A stretch of DNA of 36,185 nucleotides from JBDRLH01 sp043813215 (GTDB lineage: Bacteria > Patescibacteriota > Minisyncoccia > Minisyncoccales > JAQTPW01): the NCBI GenBank assembly GCA_043813215.1, contig JBDRLH010000015.1:1-36185 (forward strand), in the 5' to 3' direction. The stretch's first letter is position 1. Every line of letters begins with the position of its first letter. Made by a program: the position numbers and the translations under genes. A model generated the notes under the pieces. That model worked only from the letters and a program-made list of their open reading frames with translations, did not search any database and had not been told where the DNA came from. Of this stretch, positions 29,441 through 36,185 are shown one piece after another.

Positions 29441-29467
29441 ATGAAAGTACTAAAGTCCCTGAAGTAG
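29441..29467 (+). CDS. Micro-ORF 2, octapeptide MKVLKSLK
   Basis: ATG to TAG encodes MKVLKSLK, basic and amphipathic. AAAAGGAGGT lies about 8 bases upstream. An alternative ATG at 29433 gives only Met-Ala-Leu. The ribosome site may be hidden by an upstream CCTTTAAA. Confidence 0.4.
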   Translation: MKVLKSLK

Positions 29468-29516
29468 CAGCACCCTAGACGACGCCTCAGTCTTAAAATG
29501 AGGGCAAATGTCGAGC

Positions 29517-29553
29517 GAGGCTCTTTCTGATCTTCAGAAGAGCCTCTTTTTTT
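29517..29553 (+). terminator. Strong terminator of the micro-ORF RNA
   Basis: GAGGCTCTT and CTG (29517-29529, one bulged T) pair with CAG and AAGAGCCTC (29535-29546), followed by seven T. It ends four bases before the gatC stop codon, so it may also affect minus-strand readthrough into gatA. Confidence 0.88.
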
Positions 29554-29556
29554 ATT

Positions 29557-29835
29557 TTAAAAAACCGATTTTACTTTTAAAAATCCGTCTTTTTTATCGG
29601 GCGCCGAATCTAAAAGATTTTTATTGCCAAGCGGCTTTGCCTCATCTTTTCTGCTGACGTTTTCAATTGTTATGGCATGGTCGGCCGATTCTGCTTTGGA
29701 AATATCAACTTCTTTTAATTTTTCAACGTAACTCAAAACGGCAGAGAGTTCTTTTTGGAACCTCTCTGTCTCCTTATCATCCAATCCCAACCTGGCAAGC
29801 TTAGCAATGTGTTTTACTTCTTCTTTTGATATCAT
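29557..29835 (-). CDS. gatC: Asp/Glu-tRNA amidotransferase subunit C
   Basis: GatC wraps around GatA and stabilises the complex. I place the start at the ATG at 29835, one base after the mreB stop, giving 92 residues and the standard start MISKEEVKHIAKLARLGL; upstream frame would run into mreB. The rest (FQKELSAVLSYVEKLKEVD and the C-terminal FLKVKSVF) fits the family. It is the last gene of the mreB-holB-frr-rseP-proS-mreB-gatC chain. Confidence 0.93.
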   Translation of the reverse strand: MISKEEVKHIAKLARLGLDDKETERFQKELSAVLSYVEKLKEVDISKAESADHAITIENVSRKDEAKPLGNKNLLDSAPDKKDGFLKVKSVF

Positions 29836-29836
29836 A

Positions 29837-30904
29837 TTATTTTGGGGGTTCCAGCTCTGCGGTTTCAACCAGCACGTCTTCTAATTCGTCTAAATTCTCT
29901 AGGACCATGCCCGCTCCCCTGACTACCGCGGTCATCGGATCTTCAATTATTTTTGTCGGTATTTTTGTTTCTTTGCCGACCAGAACATTTAAGCCGCGCA
30001 GTAAAGACCCTCCGCCTGCAAAATAAATGCCCGAAGCCATGATGTCGGCCAAGAGCTCGGGCGGACTCTCTTCTACCGCGGTTTTAATCTCGGCGACTAT
30101 CCTTTTTACCGATTTTTCCATGGCCCTCCTGATATCGTCATCGGAAACCAGTATCTCTTCGGGCAAACCCGTTACCAGATTTCTGCCCCTCATAGGAAGC
30201 TCTCTTTTTTCCTTTAGCGGATAAGCCGAACCAATGCCTATTTTTATAGCTTCGGCCGTCCGCTCACCTATTAAAAGCTTATATTCTTCCTGAGCAAACT
30301 GGATAATGTCTTCATTAAGCTTGTCGCCGGCGATTCTTAAGCTTTTTGACAAAACAATCCCACCCAAAGAAATGATGGCGATTTCTGTTGTCCCGCCGCC
30401 GATGTCAACGATAAAGTTTCCGCCGGCTTCTTGAATCGGGAGCCGGGATCCTATAGCCGCTGCCATGGGTTCTTCAATCAAAAAAACCTCTCTGGCTCCG
30501 GCAGATTTGCCCGCATCAATGACTGCTTTTTTTTCAACCTCGGTTACTCCGGAAGGAATGCCTATTATCACCCGAGGCCTCGGAGCCAAAAAAAATTTTC
30601 TCTTCTGGGCTTTTTCAATAAAATATTTAAGCATTTGTTCTGTCGCTTCAAAGTCGGATATTACGCCGTTGCGCAAAGGTCTTGTAGCAATTATATGAGA
30701 TGGCGTCCTGCCGACCATCTTTTTTGCTTCCTCGCCTATAGCCAAAATCTGGCCGGTTTTTTGGTTAATGGCCACCACACTTGGCTCCTGGATGACAATT
30801 CCCCTGCCCCCGACATAAACTTCGGAGTTTGCCGTCCCCAGGTCAATGGCGATATCTTCAGAAAATATTTTCCAAACCTTATTTAATATATTTTTCGATT
30901 TCAT
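29837..30904 (-). CDS. mreB: Rod shape-determining protein MreB (copy 1)
   Basis: MreB is the bacterial actin that guides wall synthesis. The 355 residues carry the actin-family ATP-binding loops: IDLGTANSEVYV (phosphate 1), VDIGGGTTEIAIISLGG (phosphate 2) and GIYFAGGGSLLRGL (adenosine). A basic, amphipathic N-terminus (MKSKNILNKVWKIF) may bind the membrane, and an acidic tail of about 15 residues is extra. The start overlaps the proS end by 26 bases. The second MreB at 34720-35733 is a diverged paralog, so two filaments may exist. mreC and mreD are not nearby. Confidence 0.94.
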   Translation of the reverse strand: MKSKNILNKVWKIFSEDIAIDLGTANSEVYVGGRGIVIQEPSVVAINQKTGQILAIGEEAKKMVGRTPSHIIATRPLRNGVISDFEATEQMLKYFIEKAQKRKFFLAPRPRVIIGIPSGVTEVEKKAVIDAGKSAGAREVFLIEEPMAAAIGSRLPIQEAGGNFIVDIGGGTTEIAIISLGGIVLSKSLRIAGDKLNEDIIQFAQEEYKLLIGERTAEAIKIGIGSAYPLKEKRELPMRGRNLVTGLPEEILVSDDDIRRAMEKSVKRIVAEIKTAVEESPPELLADIMASGIYFAGGGSLLRGLNVLVGKETKIPTKIIEDPMTAVVRGAGMVLENLDELEDVLVETAELEPPK

Positions 30905-32108
30905 TAATTTTTATCAATTTGGTTTCTTTGCTGTTTCTTTTTTTTATTTCAACCGATTTTTCCGCCAAGGTCTTTTCCGAAACGACTATTCTTTCGGGAA
31001 TTCCGATAAGATCGCAGTCGGCAAACTTTTCTCCGGCTGTTTTATCTTCCCTGTCGTCAAATAAAACTTCTTTGCCGGCTTCCGTCAGCTCTTTGTAAAT
31101 TTTTTCCGCAGCCTCGTTTTGCCCCAGGCTTATTAAGTGGGATCGGAAAGGAGCGATTGACTCGGGCCAAATGATACCATTTTCATCGTGATGAACTTCC
31201 ACTATTGTCCCCATCAGGCGCGACAAGCCAATCCCATAACAACCCATCAAAACTGCTTGTTCTTTACCGTCTTTGTCTTTAACCGATAAATCAAACGGTT
31301 TGGAATATTTATTCATCAGCTTAAAAATATTTCCCACTTCTATTGATTTTTTTTCTTCGAAATCTTTGCCTTGGCAATTTGGGCAGATTTTCACTTCGCC
31401 GAATATCTCTCGGTTTATTGCCTGGCTGCACTTTTTGCAAACGTAAATTACATCTTCTCCCGCCTCTGAAACAGTCTGGAATTCATGAGAGTATTTGGAA
31501 AAAGAACCTCCCGAGGCAAAAGTCAGAAAAGTTTTTTCCGAAATCCCCGCTCTTTGGAAAATTTTAAGATAGGCTTCTTTGGCTTTTTCATAGTAATCAT
31601 TCAGATCGTCTTCGGTTAAATGGAAAGAATACAGATCCTTCATGATGAATTCCCGGCCACGAAGGAGACCGGACTTGGCCCTTAGTTCCATTCTGAATTT
31701 ATTCTGAATCTGGTAAACATAACAAGGCAAATCTTTATAAGATTTTATGTATTTTTCCACCAAGGGCACGACTATCTCTTCGTGGGTCGGCCCGAGAGCA
31801 AACTCCCGGTCGCTTGAATCTTTTAATTTGAACAAATCATCCATCGAATCCCATCTGCCCGTCGTCAGCCAGTTTTCTTTAGGATGCAGGGTCGGCATTA
31901 ATATTTCTTGGCCGCCTATTAAGTTCATCTCTTGCCGAATAATATTTTCAATTTTTTCCATTACTCTTAAACCCAAAGGCAAGAAGGTATAAACTCCGGC
32001 CATTAGTTTATCTATAAAACCGGCTTTCAGTAAAAGCTTGGTATTGACAGAAATTTCATCTTTGGATACCTCTTTTTCAGTTTTTGTAAAAAGTTTTGAT
32101 TGCTGCAT
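30879..32108 (-). CDS. proS: Prolyl-tRNA synthetase, short form with Cys4 insert
   Basis: ProRS charges tRNA-Pro. The ATG at 32108 gives MQQSKLFTKTEKEV, the usual start; a TTG nine bases upstream overlaps the rseP stop and is less likely. Class II motifs: AGVYTFLPLGLRV, motif 2 FRMELRAKSGLLRGREFIMKD, and motif 3 GCYGIGLSRLMG, then an anticodon-binding domain. The 409 residues lack the large INS editing domain of bacterial-type ProRS (E. coli has 572); in its place is a short segment with four Cys (CKKCSQ...CPNCQG, about residues 225-250), probably a zinc ribbon. Mis-made Ala-tRNA-Pro editing would then need another enzyme. Confidence 0.94.
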   Translation of the reverse strand: MQQSKLFTKTEKEVSKDEISVNTKLLLKAGFIDKLMAGVYTFLPLGLRVMEKIENIIRQEMNLIGGQEILMPTLHPKENWLTTGRWDSMDDLFKLKDSSDREFALGPTHEEIVVPLVEKYIKSYKDLPCYVYQIQNKFRMELRAKSGLLRGREFIMKDLYSFHLTEDDLNDYYEKAKEAYLKIFQRAGISEKTFLTFASGGSFSKYSHEFQTVSEAGEDVIYVCKKCSQAINREIFGEVKICPNCQGKDFEEKKSIEVGNIFKLMNKYSKPFDLSVKDKDGKEQAVLMGCYGIGLSRLMGTIVEVHHDENGIIWPESIAPFRSHLISLGQNEAAEKIYKELTEAGKEVLFDDREDKTAGEKFADCDLIGIPERIVVSEKTLAEKSVEIKKRNSKETKLIKINEIEKYIK

Positions 32109-32113
32109 ATTTG

Positions 32114-33196
32114 TCAAAATAATTTTATCACATCTTTTACGGTGACAAAAATCATTAATAAGATTAACAGCCCGAAAAAGAATGTGGTCACATTTTGCTC
32201 AACTTTCTGGCTGACGGGTTTTCTTCTTATCGCCTCAATAACCAAAAATAGAAATTTTCCGCCGTCTACCGACGGAATGGGCAAAATGTTAAATATGGCT
32301 ATGTAAACGGCGACCATGCCGACAAACTGCAAAAAATAATTAACTCCCAATCTGCTTACCTGAGAAAACATAGAAACTATTCCGACAGGACCCGTCATCT
32401 CTACTCCTGAAGGCACCCCTTTTATAACATTTACTATCGCTCCGGCATATCCCCGAATTATCCTCTCTGTCATATTGACGGTAGCCAAAATCCCCTGCCA
32501 AGGCGCTTGCCACCAAGGATAAATTTTTGTCGCCACCCCGACCAAAGCTATTCCCAAAGGCCCTTCGCCCGAAGGCGGATTTGGCCTGGCCAATAAAGAA
32601 ACTTTAAAATCATCCCTGCCTCTTTCTATCGTCACGGTCAGCTCCTGGCCGAGATTGGCTTTGGTAAAATTTTGCAGATCTTCTACTTTATCAATTTTTT
32701 GTGCGTCATAACCCGGGCTCTTTATTTCGGTTATATTGTCCCCCGCCCTTAAGTCGGCTTGCTCGGCCGGAGAATCTTTGGCAACGGCCAATATCTGGAC
32801 CTTGGGATTGATAATACCTGAAATTTCATCATCAGAAATTGCGGTTGGCGCCCCCAAACCCATGACAATTGAAAAAAGAACGGCGGCAATTATCCAAAAA
32901 GATATTACGCCAGCCAAAACAATAATCATTCTCTGCCAAACCGGTTTTTTGAAAAAACTGGCCGAATCCTCCAAATGCTCTATTTCTCCGGGCATTTTGA
33001 CAAATGCGCCAAACGGCAAAAGATTCAGCGAATAAATAGTTTGGCCTATTTTTTTTCCGATTATTCTGGGCGGATAACCAATACCGAATTCCTCAACTTT
33101 GACGCCGAAATGCTTGGCCGCAATAAAATGCCCAAGTTCATGGAGAATAATCAAGCCGATTAAACTAAAAAAAGCCAAAATTACAGTTAATACCAT
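32114..33196 (-). CDS. rseP: Site-2 intramembrane metalloprotease RseP/RIP
   Basis: RIP proteases cut transmembrane segments of anti-sigma factors and signal peptides. The 360 residues have HELGH (H19, E20, H23) in the first membrane helix, a single PDZ domain (about residues 125-210, VLAVAKDSPAEQADLRAGD region), and NILPIPSVDGGKF with Asp311, completing the zinc site, near the third or fourth helix. It follows frr by 47 bases and precedes proS. The pairing frr-rseP-proS resembles the order in many bacteria. No Shine-Dalgarno sequence. Confidence 0.95.
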   Translation of the reverse strand: MVLTVILAFFSLIGLIILHELGHFIAAKHFGVKVEEFGIGYPPRIIGKKIGQTIYSLNLLPFGAFVKMPGEIEHLEDSASFFKKPVWQRMIIVLAGVISFWIIAAVLFSIVMGLGAPTAISDDEISGIINPKVQILAVAKDSPAEQADLRAGDNITEIKSPGYDAQKIDKVEDLQNFTKANLGQELTVTIERGRDDFKVSLLARPNPPSGEGPLGIALVGVATKIYPWWQAPWQGILATVNMTERIIRGYAGAIVNVIKGVPSGVEMTGPVGIVSMFSQVSRLGVNYFLQFVGMVAVYIAIFNILPIPSVDGGKFLFLVIEAIRRKPVSQKVEQNVTTFFFGLLILLMIFVTVKDVIKLF

Positions 33197-33243
33197 TGTT
33201 ATATTGTTGAAATTTTCTTAAACATATTAAATATTTTAACAAT

Positions 33244-33804
33244 CTACAGCTCTGTTTCTTTTTTCTTTTTTTCTCCCATTTCTTCAATTTTTTCGTTGTA
33301 ATAATCAACCAATTCTTGCAGTTCGTCTTTTGCCCTGAATTTGTCATCTTCCCGAATCTGACTCTCGCGAAAGCCAATTTGCACTTGACTCCAGGCCTCC
33401 TCTCTCCATTTCCTAATGGTTTTTCTCGTTTCTTCCTGTTTTTCCGAAATTAAACGTAAAAGCTCCTGGCGATAATCAGCCGTAATTGAAGGTAAATTTA
33501 TTCTGATTTGGTTCTGATCAACAATTGGATTTGACCCGATTCCGGTCCTTTCTAAGGCCGCGACTATGCCCGGAATATAAGAATTGTCCCAGGGCTGGAT
33601 CAAAATCATCCTGGCTTCAGGAATAGATATGGCTGCCAGTTGTTTTAGGGGAAATTTTTGCGAAAAACAATCAACGACAATATCTTCCACCAAAGCCGGC
33701 GTGGCTCGGCCCGTTCTGATTTTTCCCATTTCGCTGTTTAAAAAATTGACGGCTTTATCGCACTCTGGTTTTATTTTTTGAATAATTTCTTTATAATTTT
33801 CCAT
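33244..33804 (-). CDS. frr: Ribosome recycling factor
   Basis: RRF splits post-termination ribosomes together with EF-G. The 186 residues match the family: LNSEMGKIRTGRATPALVEDI, AISIPEARMILIQPWD, GSNPIVDQNQIRINLPSITADYRQELL, and the long C-terminal helix. The tail (EEMGEKKKKETEL) is Lys/Glu-rich. It starts 11 bases after the delta prime gene. Confidence 0.96.
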   Translation of the reverse strand: MENYKEIIQKIKPECDKAVNFLNSEMGKIRTGRATPALVEDIVVDCFSQKFPLKQLAAISIPEARMILIQPWDNSYIPGIVAALERTGIGSNPIVDQNQIRINLPSITADYRQELLRLISEKQEETRKTIRKWREEAWSQVQIGFRESQIREDDKFRAKDELQELVDYYNEKIEEMGEKKKKETEL

Positions 33805-33815
33805 AAAACTATTGG

Positions 33816-34694
33816 CTACATATCTGTTAATAATATCTCCAAAACTAATCTTTGATTTACATTTGTGGTTCTGGTTAAAAAAATGGCGGTTTGAATATTT
33901 TTTAAAATACTTTTTAATTGTAAAAAACTATATTCTTTTTTCGGAACGATCCATTTTTTTTGAAGATTAAGCTTAGAAAGCAATATGTTCCTGAAGCAAT
34001 TCAGCCAGATATCCAAAGTTTCTTTTTGGCTCTCTTCTTGTGAAAGATTTTTTGCGTACAAAAAACGTTTGCCCAGATCCGAATCTAAAATCGCGCTAAA
34101 TTCTTTTATTTTTGTTTTAAAATCCGATAATTTCTGGGGGTTCAAAAGAAAATCAATCGCCGCTCCCGGCCTGCCCATGGCAAGCTCCGAAATAATTTTT
34201 ATCTCTTTTTCCTGAACTTTTTTTGCTTTCAAATAGTTCTCTATTTCTGTTTTGGGCACCGGGAAAAATTTTATTTTCTGAGCTCTTGATCTGATTGTCG
34301 GCAAGATCTGACCGGGATATTCGCTTATTAAAATTATAACCGTATTGCCCTTCGGCTCCTCTAAGGTTTTTAAAAAACAATTCTGCGCTTCCTGATTCAT
34401 CAAATGAGCCCTGTCTATTACCGCGGCTTTTAAAAATCCCGAAAAAGATTTTAGCGACAGTTTCCAATTTAAATTCCTTATCTGGGAAATCTGGATTTCA
34501 TTTTCAGAGGGTTCCACAAAAACGACATCAGGATGCTTTAATGTATTTTCTCCAAAAAATAATTTTAAAAATTCGAAAGCGGCTGTTTTTTTGCCGAGTT
34601 TTTCCTCTCCGCAAAAAAGCATGGCATGGGGAATCTTATTTAATTTAACCATGCTTTGCAAGTTACGCCATTGTTTTTGATGACCAATTAACAT
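33816..34694 (-). CDS. holB: DNA polymerase III delta prime subunit
   Basis: Delta prime is part of the clamp loader that opens the beta ring. The 292 residues show the AAA+ clamp-loader pattern: GHQKQWRNLQ, a degenerate P-loop CGEEKLGKKTAA, VIDRAHLMNQEAQNCFLKTLEEP (degenerate Walker B) and IRSRAQKIKFFP (SRC-like motif), then a helical collar domain. The lack of the DnaX-type zinc motif and the weak P-loop favour delta prime over tau/gamma. It lies between the second mreB and frr. Confidence 0.85.
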   Translation of the reverse strand: MLIGHQKQWRNLQSMVKLNKIPHAMLFCGEEKLGKKTAAFEFLKLFFGENTLKHPDVVFVEPSENEIQISQIRNLNWKLSLKSFSGFLKAAVIDRAHLMNQEAQNCFLKTLEEPKGNTVIILISEYPGQILPTIRSRAQKIKFFPVPKTEIENYLKAKKVQEKEIKIISELAMGRPGAAIDFLLNPQKLSDFKTKIKEFSAILDSDLGKRFLYAKNLSQEESQKETLDIWLNCFRNILLSKLNLQKKWIVPKKEYSFLQLKSILKNIQTAIFLTRTTNVNQRLVLEILLTDM

Positions 34695-34719
34695 AATGCG
34701 AAAGCGTTCGGATTATATT

Positions 34720-35733
34720 TTATTTTTTGCTCATTAAGCTTTTTTTATAGGCATCCAGGCTTTCTAAAATCTGGCCCGTGCCTTTTGCCACGCAAAGCAG
34801 AGGATCATCAACCACAAAACAAGGAACTCCCGTACTCTGGGAAATTAATTTGTCAATGTTGCGTAAAAGTGCTCCCCCGCCGGCCAAAACCATACCTTTA
34901 TCCATGACATCGGCTGACAATTCCGGCGGAGTATCGCGCAGAACTAGTTTTATCACCTGGATAATTTCAATCAATGTATCTGTTACCGCCTCACAAACTT
35001 CATTTGAAGAAATTTTGATGTTTTTGGGCAATCCCTGTATCAAATCCCTGCCGCGAATCTCGATTGATTTTTCTTCTTTTTCGGGAATAGCCGTTCCTAT
35101 CCTTATTTTAACTTCTTCAGCTGTCTGCTCGCCTATGGCCAAGTTATATTTTTTCTTGATGTAATCAGAAATCGCCGAATCAAGCTTGTCGCCGGCGATC
35201 CTTAAAGAACGGCTGGTGACAATCCCGCCCAACGAGATAATCGCCACTTCGGTTGTTCCGCCGCCGATATCTACAATCATGCTTCCCGAACAAGAGTTGA
35301 TGGGTATCCCGGCACCCAGCGCCGATAAGACGGGCTCCTTGGCTATATAAACCGCTTTTGCCCCGGCAGTAAGTCCGGCTTCCATGACGGCTCTTCTCTC
35401 CGTTGAAGTGATGCCAGCCGGAACGCCTATTAATATTTCCGGTTTAAAAAATTTAAAAGTTCCTGAAACTTTATCAATAAAATATTTAAGCATAGCTTGA
35501 GTGACTCTGTAATCGGCAATAACTCCGTCGCGAAGCGGCCGGTAAACGCGAATCGTGTCGGGAGTCCTGCCCGTCATTTCTTTTGCCGCCTGTCCCACCG
35601 CCAAAATTTTATTGTCGTCCAGGGTCACTGCCACCACAGACGGCTCTTGCAAAACCGGGCCCTTGCCCGGTAAAAAAACAACCGAGTTGCAAGTCCCGAG
35701 ATCAATGCCGATTTTTCTAACAAATAATCCCAT
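34720..35733 (-). CDS. MreB/actin-like protein (copy 2)
   Basis: A second MreB of 337 residues (start ATG at 35733; a TTG 15 bases upstream is possible). Motifs: IGIDLGTCNSVVFL, VDIGGGTTEVAIISLGG, GMVLAGGGALLRNI. It differs from copy 1 along its length and lacks the amphipathic N-terminal extension, starting MGLFVRKIGIDLG, so it could be an Mbl- or MreB-type paralog. Promoter at 35758-35786 gives a leader of about 18 bases without a Shine-Dalgarno sequence. It heads the chain holB-frr-rseP-proS-mreB-gatC. Confidence 0.9.
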   Translation of the reverse strand: MGLFVRKIGIDLGTCNSVVFLPGKGPVLQEPSVVAVTLDDNKILAVGQAAKEMTGRTPDTIRVYRPLRDGVIADYRVTQAMLKYFIDKVSGTFKFFKPEILIGVPAGITSTERRAVMEAGLTAGAKAVYIAKEPVLSALGAGIPINSCSGSMIVDIGGGTTEVAIISLGGIVTSRSLRIAGDKLDSAISDYIKKKYNLAIGEQTAEEVKIRIGTAIPEKEEKSIEIRGRDLIQGLPKNIKISSNEVCEAVTDTLIEIIQVIKLVLRDTPPELSADVMDKGMVLAGGGALLRNIDKLISQSTGVPCFVVDDPLLCVAKGTGQILESLDAYKKSLMSKK

Positions 35734-35757
35734 AATAAATATATTCAATTCTATTTT

Positions 35758-35786
35758 ATCTTATCTGATTTCCTTTATTTTGACAA
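35758..35786 (-). promoter_or_regulatory. Promoter of the mreB-holB-frr operon
   Basis: On the minus strand TTGTCA (35786-35781), 17 bases, TAAGAT (35763-35758). The -35 box is made of the Leu-Ser codons at the end of the upstream transporter gene. Confidence 0.55.
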
Positions 35787-36185
35787 CCCAAAATCCTTAA
35801 CTGAATTTTTACTAAAAAATCCTGCAAAAAACAGCAAAATGCCGAATATTATGAATATTATTGGATATCCCAAAGGCGCAATCAGAAAAGCTCCTAATAG
35901 GGCTCCTGAGGCTGTAGCGAGGGGAGAAAAAACAGTATCAATAGCGGCAGATTCTTCTGGAATTTCTTTTAATTTGGTAGACATCAAACCACTCCTGCCC
36001 GAGCCGGTCATTAAACTTCCGATATATTTTCCAATCACAATGAAGAATATATAATAAAAATTAAGGATGCTAGCCAAAGCTCCCATCAAAACCGAAAAGA
36101 TTCCGGCAATTTGAGCTCCTCGGGATATATTGATTTCGCTTTTGAATTTTGCGACTTGTTTTATTATCCAAAAGGAAATCGGCAG
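35775..36185 (-). CDS. C-terminal part of an MFS-like membrane protein (cut by window edge)
   Basis: The frame is open to the window edge, so the 5' part is missing; 136 residues are visible. Three hydrophobic segments (the first starting near AGIFSVLMGALASILNFYYI, the next SPLATASGALLGAFLIAPLG, the last PIIFIIFGILLFFAGFF) with a cytosolic loop of Lys/Glu residues between resemble the last helices of a major facilitator transporter. The substrate cannot be told. The first in-frame Met is at 36089 but is unlikely to be the true start because homologous-looking membrane sequence continues upstream. Confidence 0.65.
   Translation of the reverse strand: MPISFWIIKQVAKFKSEINISRGAQIAGIFSVLMGALASILNFYYIFFIVIGKYIGSLMTGSGRSGLMSTKLKEIPEESAAIDTVFSPLATASGALLGAFLIAPLGYPIIFIIFGILLFFAGFFSKNSVKDFGLSK

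Larger units (their letters stand above)
29283..29553 (+). ncRNA. Candidate 270-base RNA with two micro-ORFs
   Basis: The 320 bases between gatA and gatC hold a complete plus-strand unit: promoter, two ribosome sites with tiny ORFs, several hairpins and a strong terminator ending at the gatC stop. Hairpins: ACTATATCG/CGATATAGT (29368-29376 with 29394-29402 or so, 17-base loop); CCTCA/TGAGG inside an outer CGAC/GTCG (about 29479-29513); and the terminator. CCTTTAAA near 29405 can pair with the second ribosome site (TTTAAAAGG). It shows none of the landmarks of tmRNA, SRP RNA or RNase P RNA. It could be a regulatory RNA, a micropeptide mRNA or both. Confidence 0.55.

Noticed and set aside
29283..29553. 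tmRNA, SRP RNA or RNase P RNA in the gatC-gatA gap
   Set aside because: No tRNA-like ends or tag ORF, no SRP GGAAGCA-type apical loop and no RNase P core motif could be seen.
33816..34694. dnaX (tau/gamma) instead of holB
   Set aside because: The P-loop is degenerate and no zinc motif is seen, as in delta prime.
1..36185. TGA recoded as Gly or Trp
   Set aside because: TGA closes many clear genes at the expected point (unknown membrane protein/miaB, tmk, the P-loop kinase, thyA).
1..36185. CRISPR array, insertion sequence, prophage or integrase
   Set aside because: No regularly spaced repeats, transposase, integrase or phage genes are present; the TTTTTGA runs are simple low-complexity sequence.

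Overview
This window reads as a compact, AT-rich bacterial chromosome segment, most likely from the Candidate Phyla Radiation (Patescibacteria), probably a Parcubacteria-type lineage. That placement is inference from recognised families and their shapes: trimmed tRNA enzymes (PheT without its EMAP-type tRNA-binding domain, ThrRS without TGS, MiaB without TRAM, a short ProRS with a four-cysteine insert), low-complexity tails on S16 and L32, two MreB paralogs, and low-complexity Lys/Asn/Gln inserts inside conserved enzymes. TGA is used as an ordinary stop (for example the ATGA overlaps of the thymidylate operon), so the standard bacterial code applies. I see no prophage, insertion sequence or CRISPR array.

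Layout. (1) 1-260: a minus-strand promoter matching consensus at every hexamer base drives what looks like a structured small RNA or leader running to the left edge. (2) 260-2970, minus: rnhB, then the unit rpmF-nusB-rnc-rpsP. (3) 3019-3723, minus: a stand-alone alpha/beta hydrolase. (4) 3847-12335, plus: dnaE, thrS, a large unknown membrane protein, miaB and miaA, closely packed. (5) 12342-13057, minus: two stand-alone small genes, an unknown 65-residue protein and an orphan MraZ-like regulator. (6) 13126-19008, minus: a deoxynucleotide operon, dcd-thyA-folA-dcd paralog-P-loop nucleotide kinase-tmk-deoC, running into gatB. (7) 19135-25442, minus: secE-nusG-rplK and pheS-pheT-gyrB. (8) 25569-26884, minus: an unknown 76-residue protein and a PyrE-like phosphoribosyltransferase with a long leader. 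(9) 26891-27297, plus: three tRNA genes (initiator-like Met, a second CAU tRNA, Asp) with one promoter and one terminator. (10) 27304-36185, minus: a membrane-anchored HEPN-like protein, gatA, then a plus-strand RNA unit with two tiny ORFs inserted between gatA and gatC, then gatC-mreB-proS-rseP-frr-holB-mreB and a truncated MFS-like transporter at the right edge.

How it works together. Most genes serve translation (aminoacylation, Asp/Glu-tRNA amidation by GatCAB, ribosomal proteins, ribosome recycling, tRNA modification), replication (DnaE, delta prime, GyrB) and dTMP supply (Dcd, ThyA, DHFR, Tmk).

The most notable pattern is a split in gene starts. Housekeeping genes lack a recognisable Shine-Dalgarno sequence, and some have very short or absent leaders. 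A handful of stand-alone small genes and micro-ORFs have near-perfect AGGAGG sites, consensus TTGACA-N17-TATAAT-type promoters and their own terminators. The two candidate RNA units (54-207 minus and 29248-29556 plus) and the leader upstream of the phosphoribosyltransferase are the best candidates for undescribed biology here.
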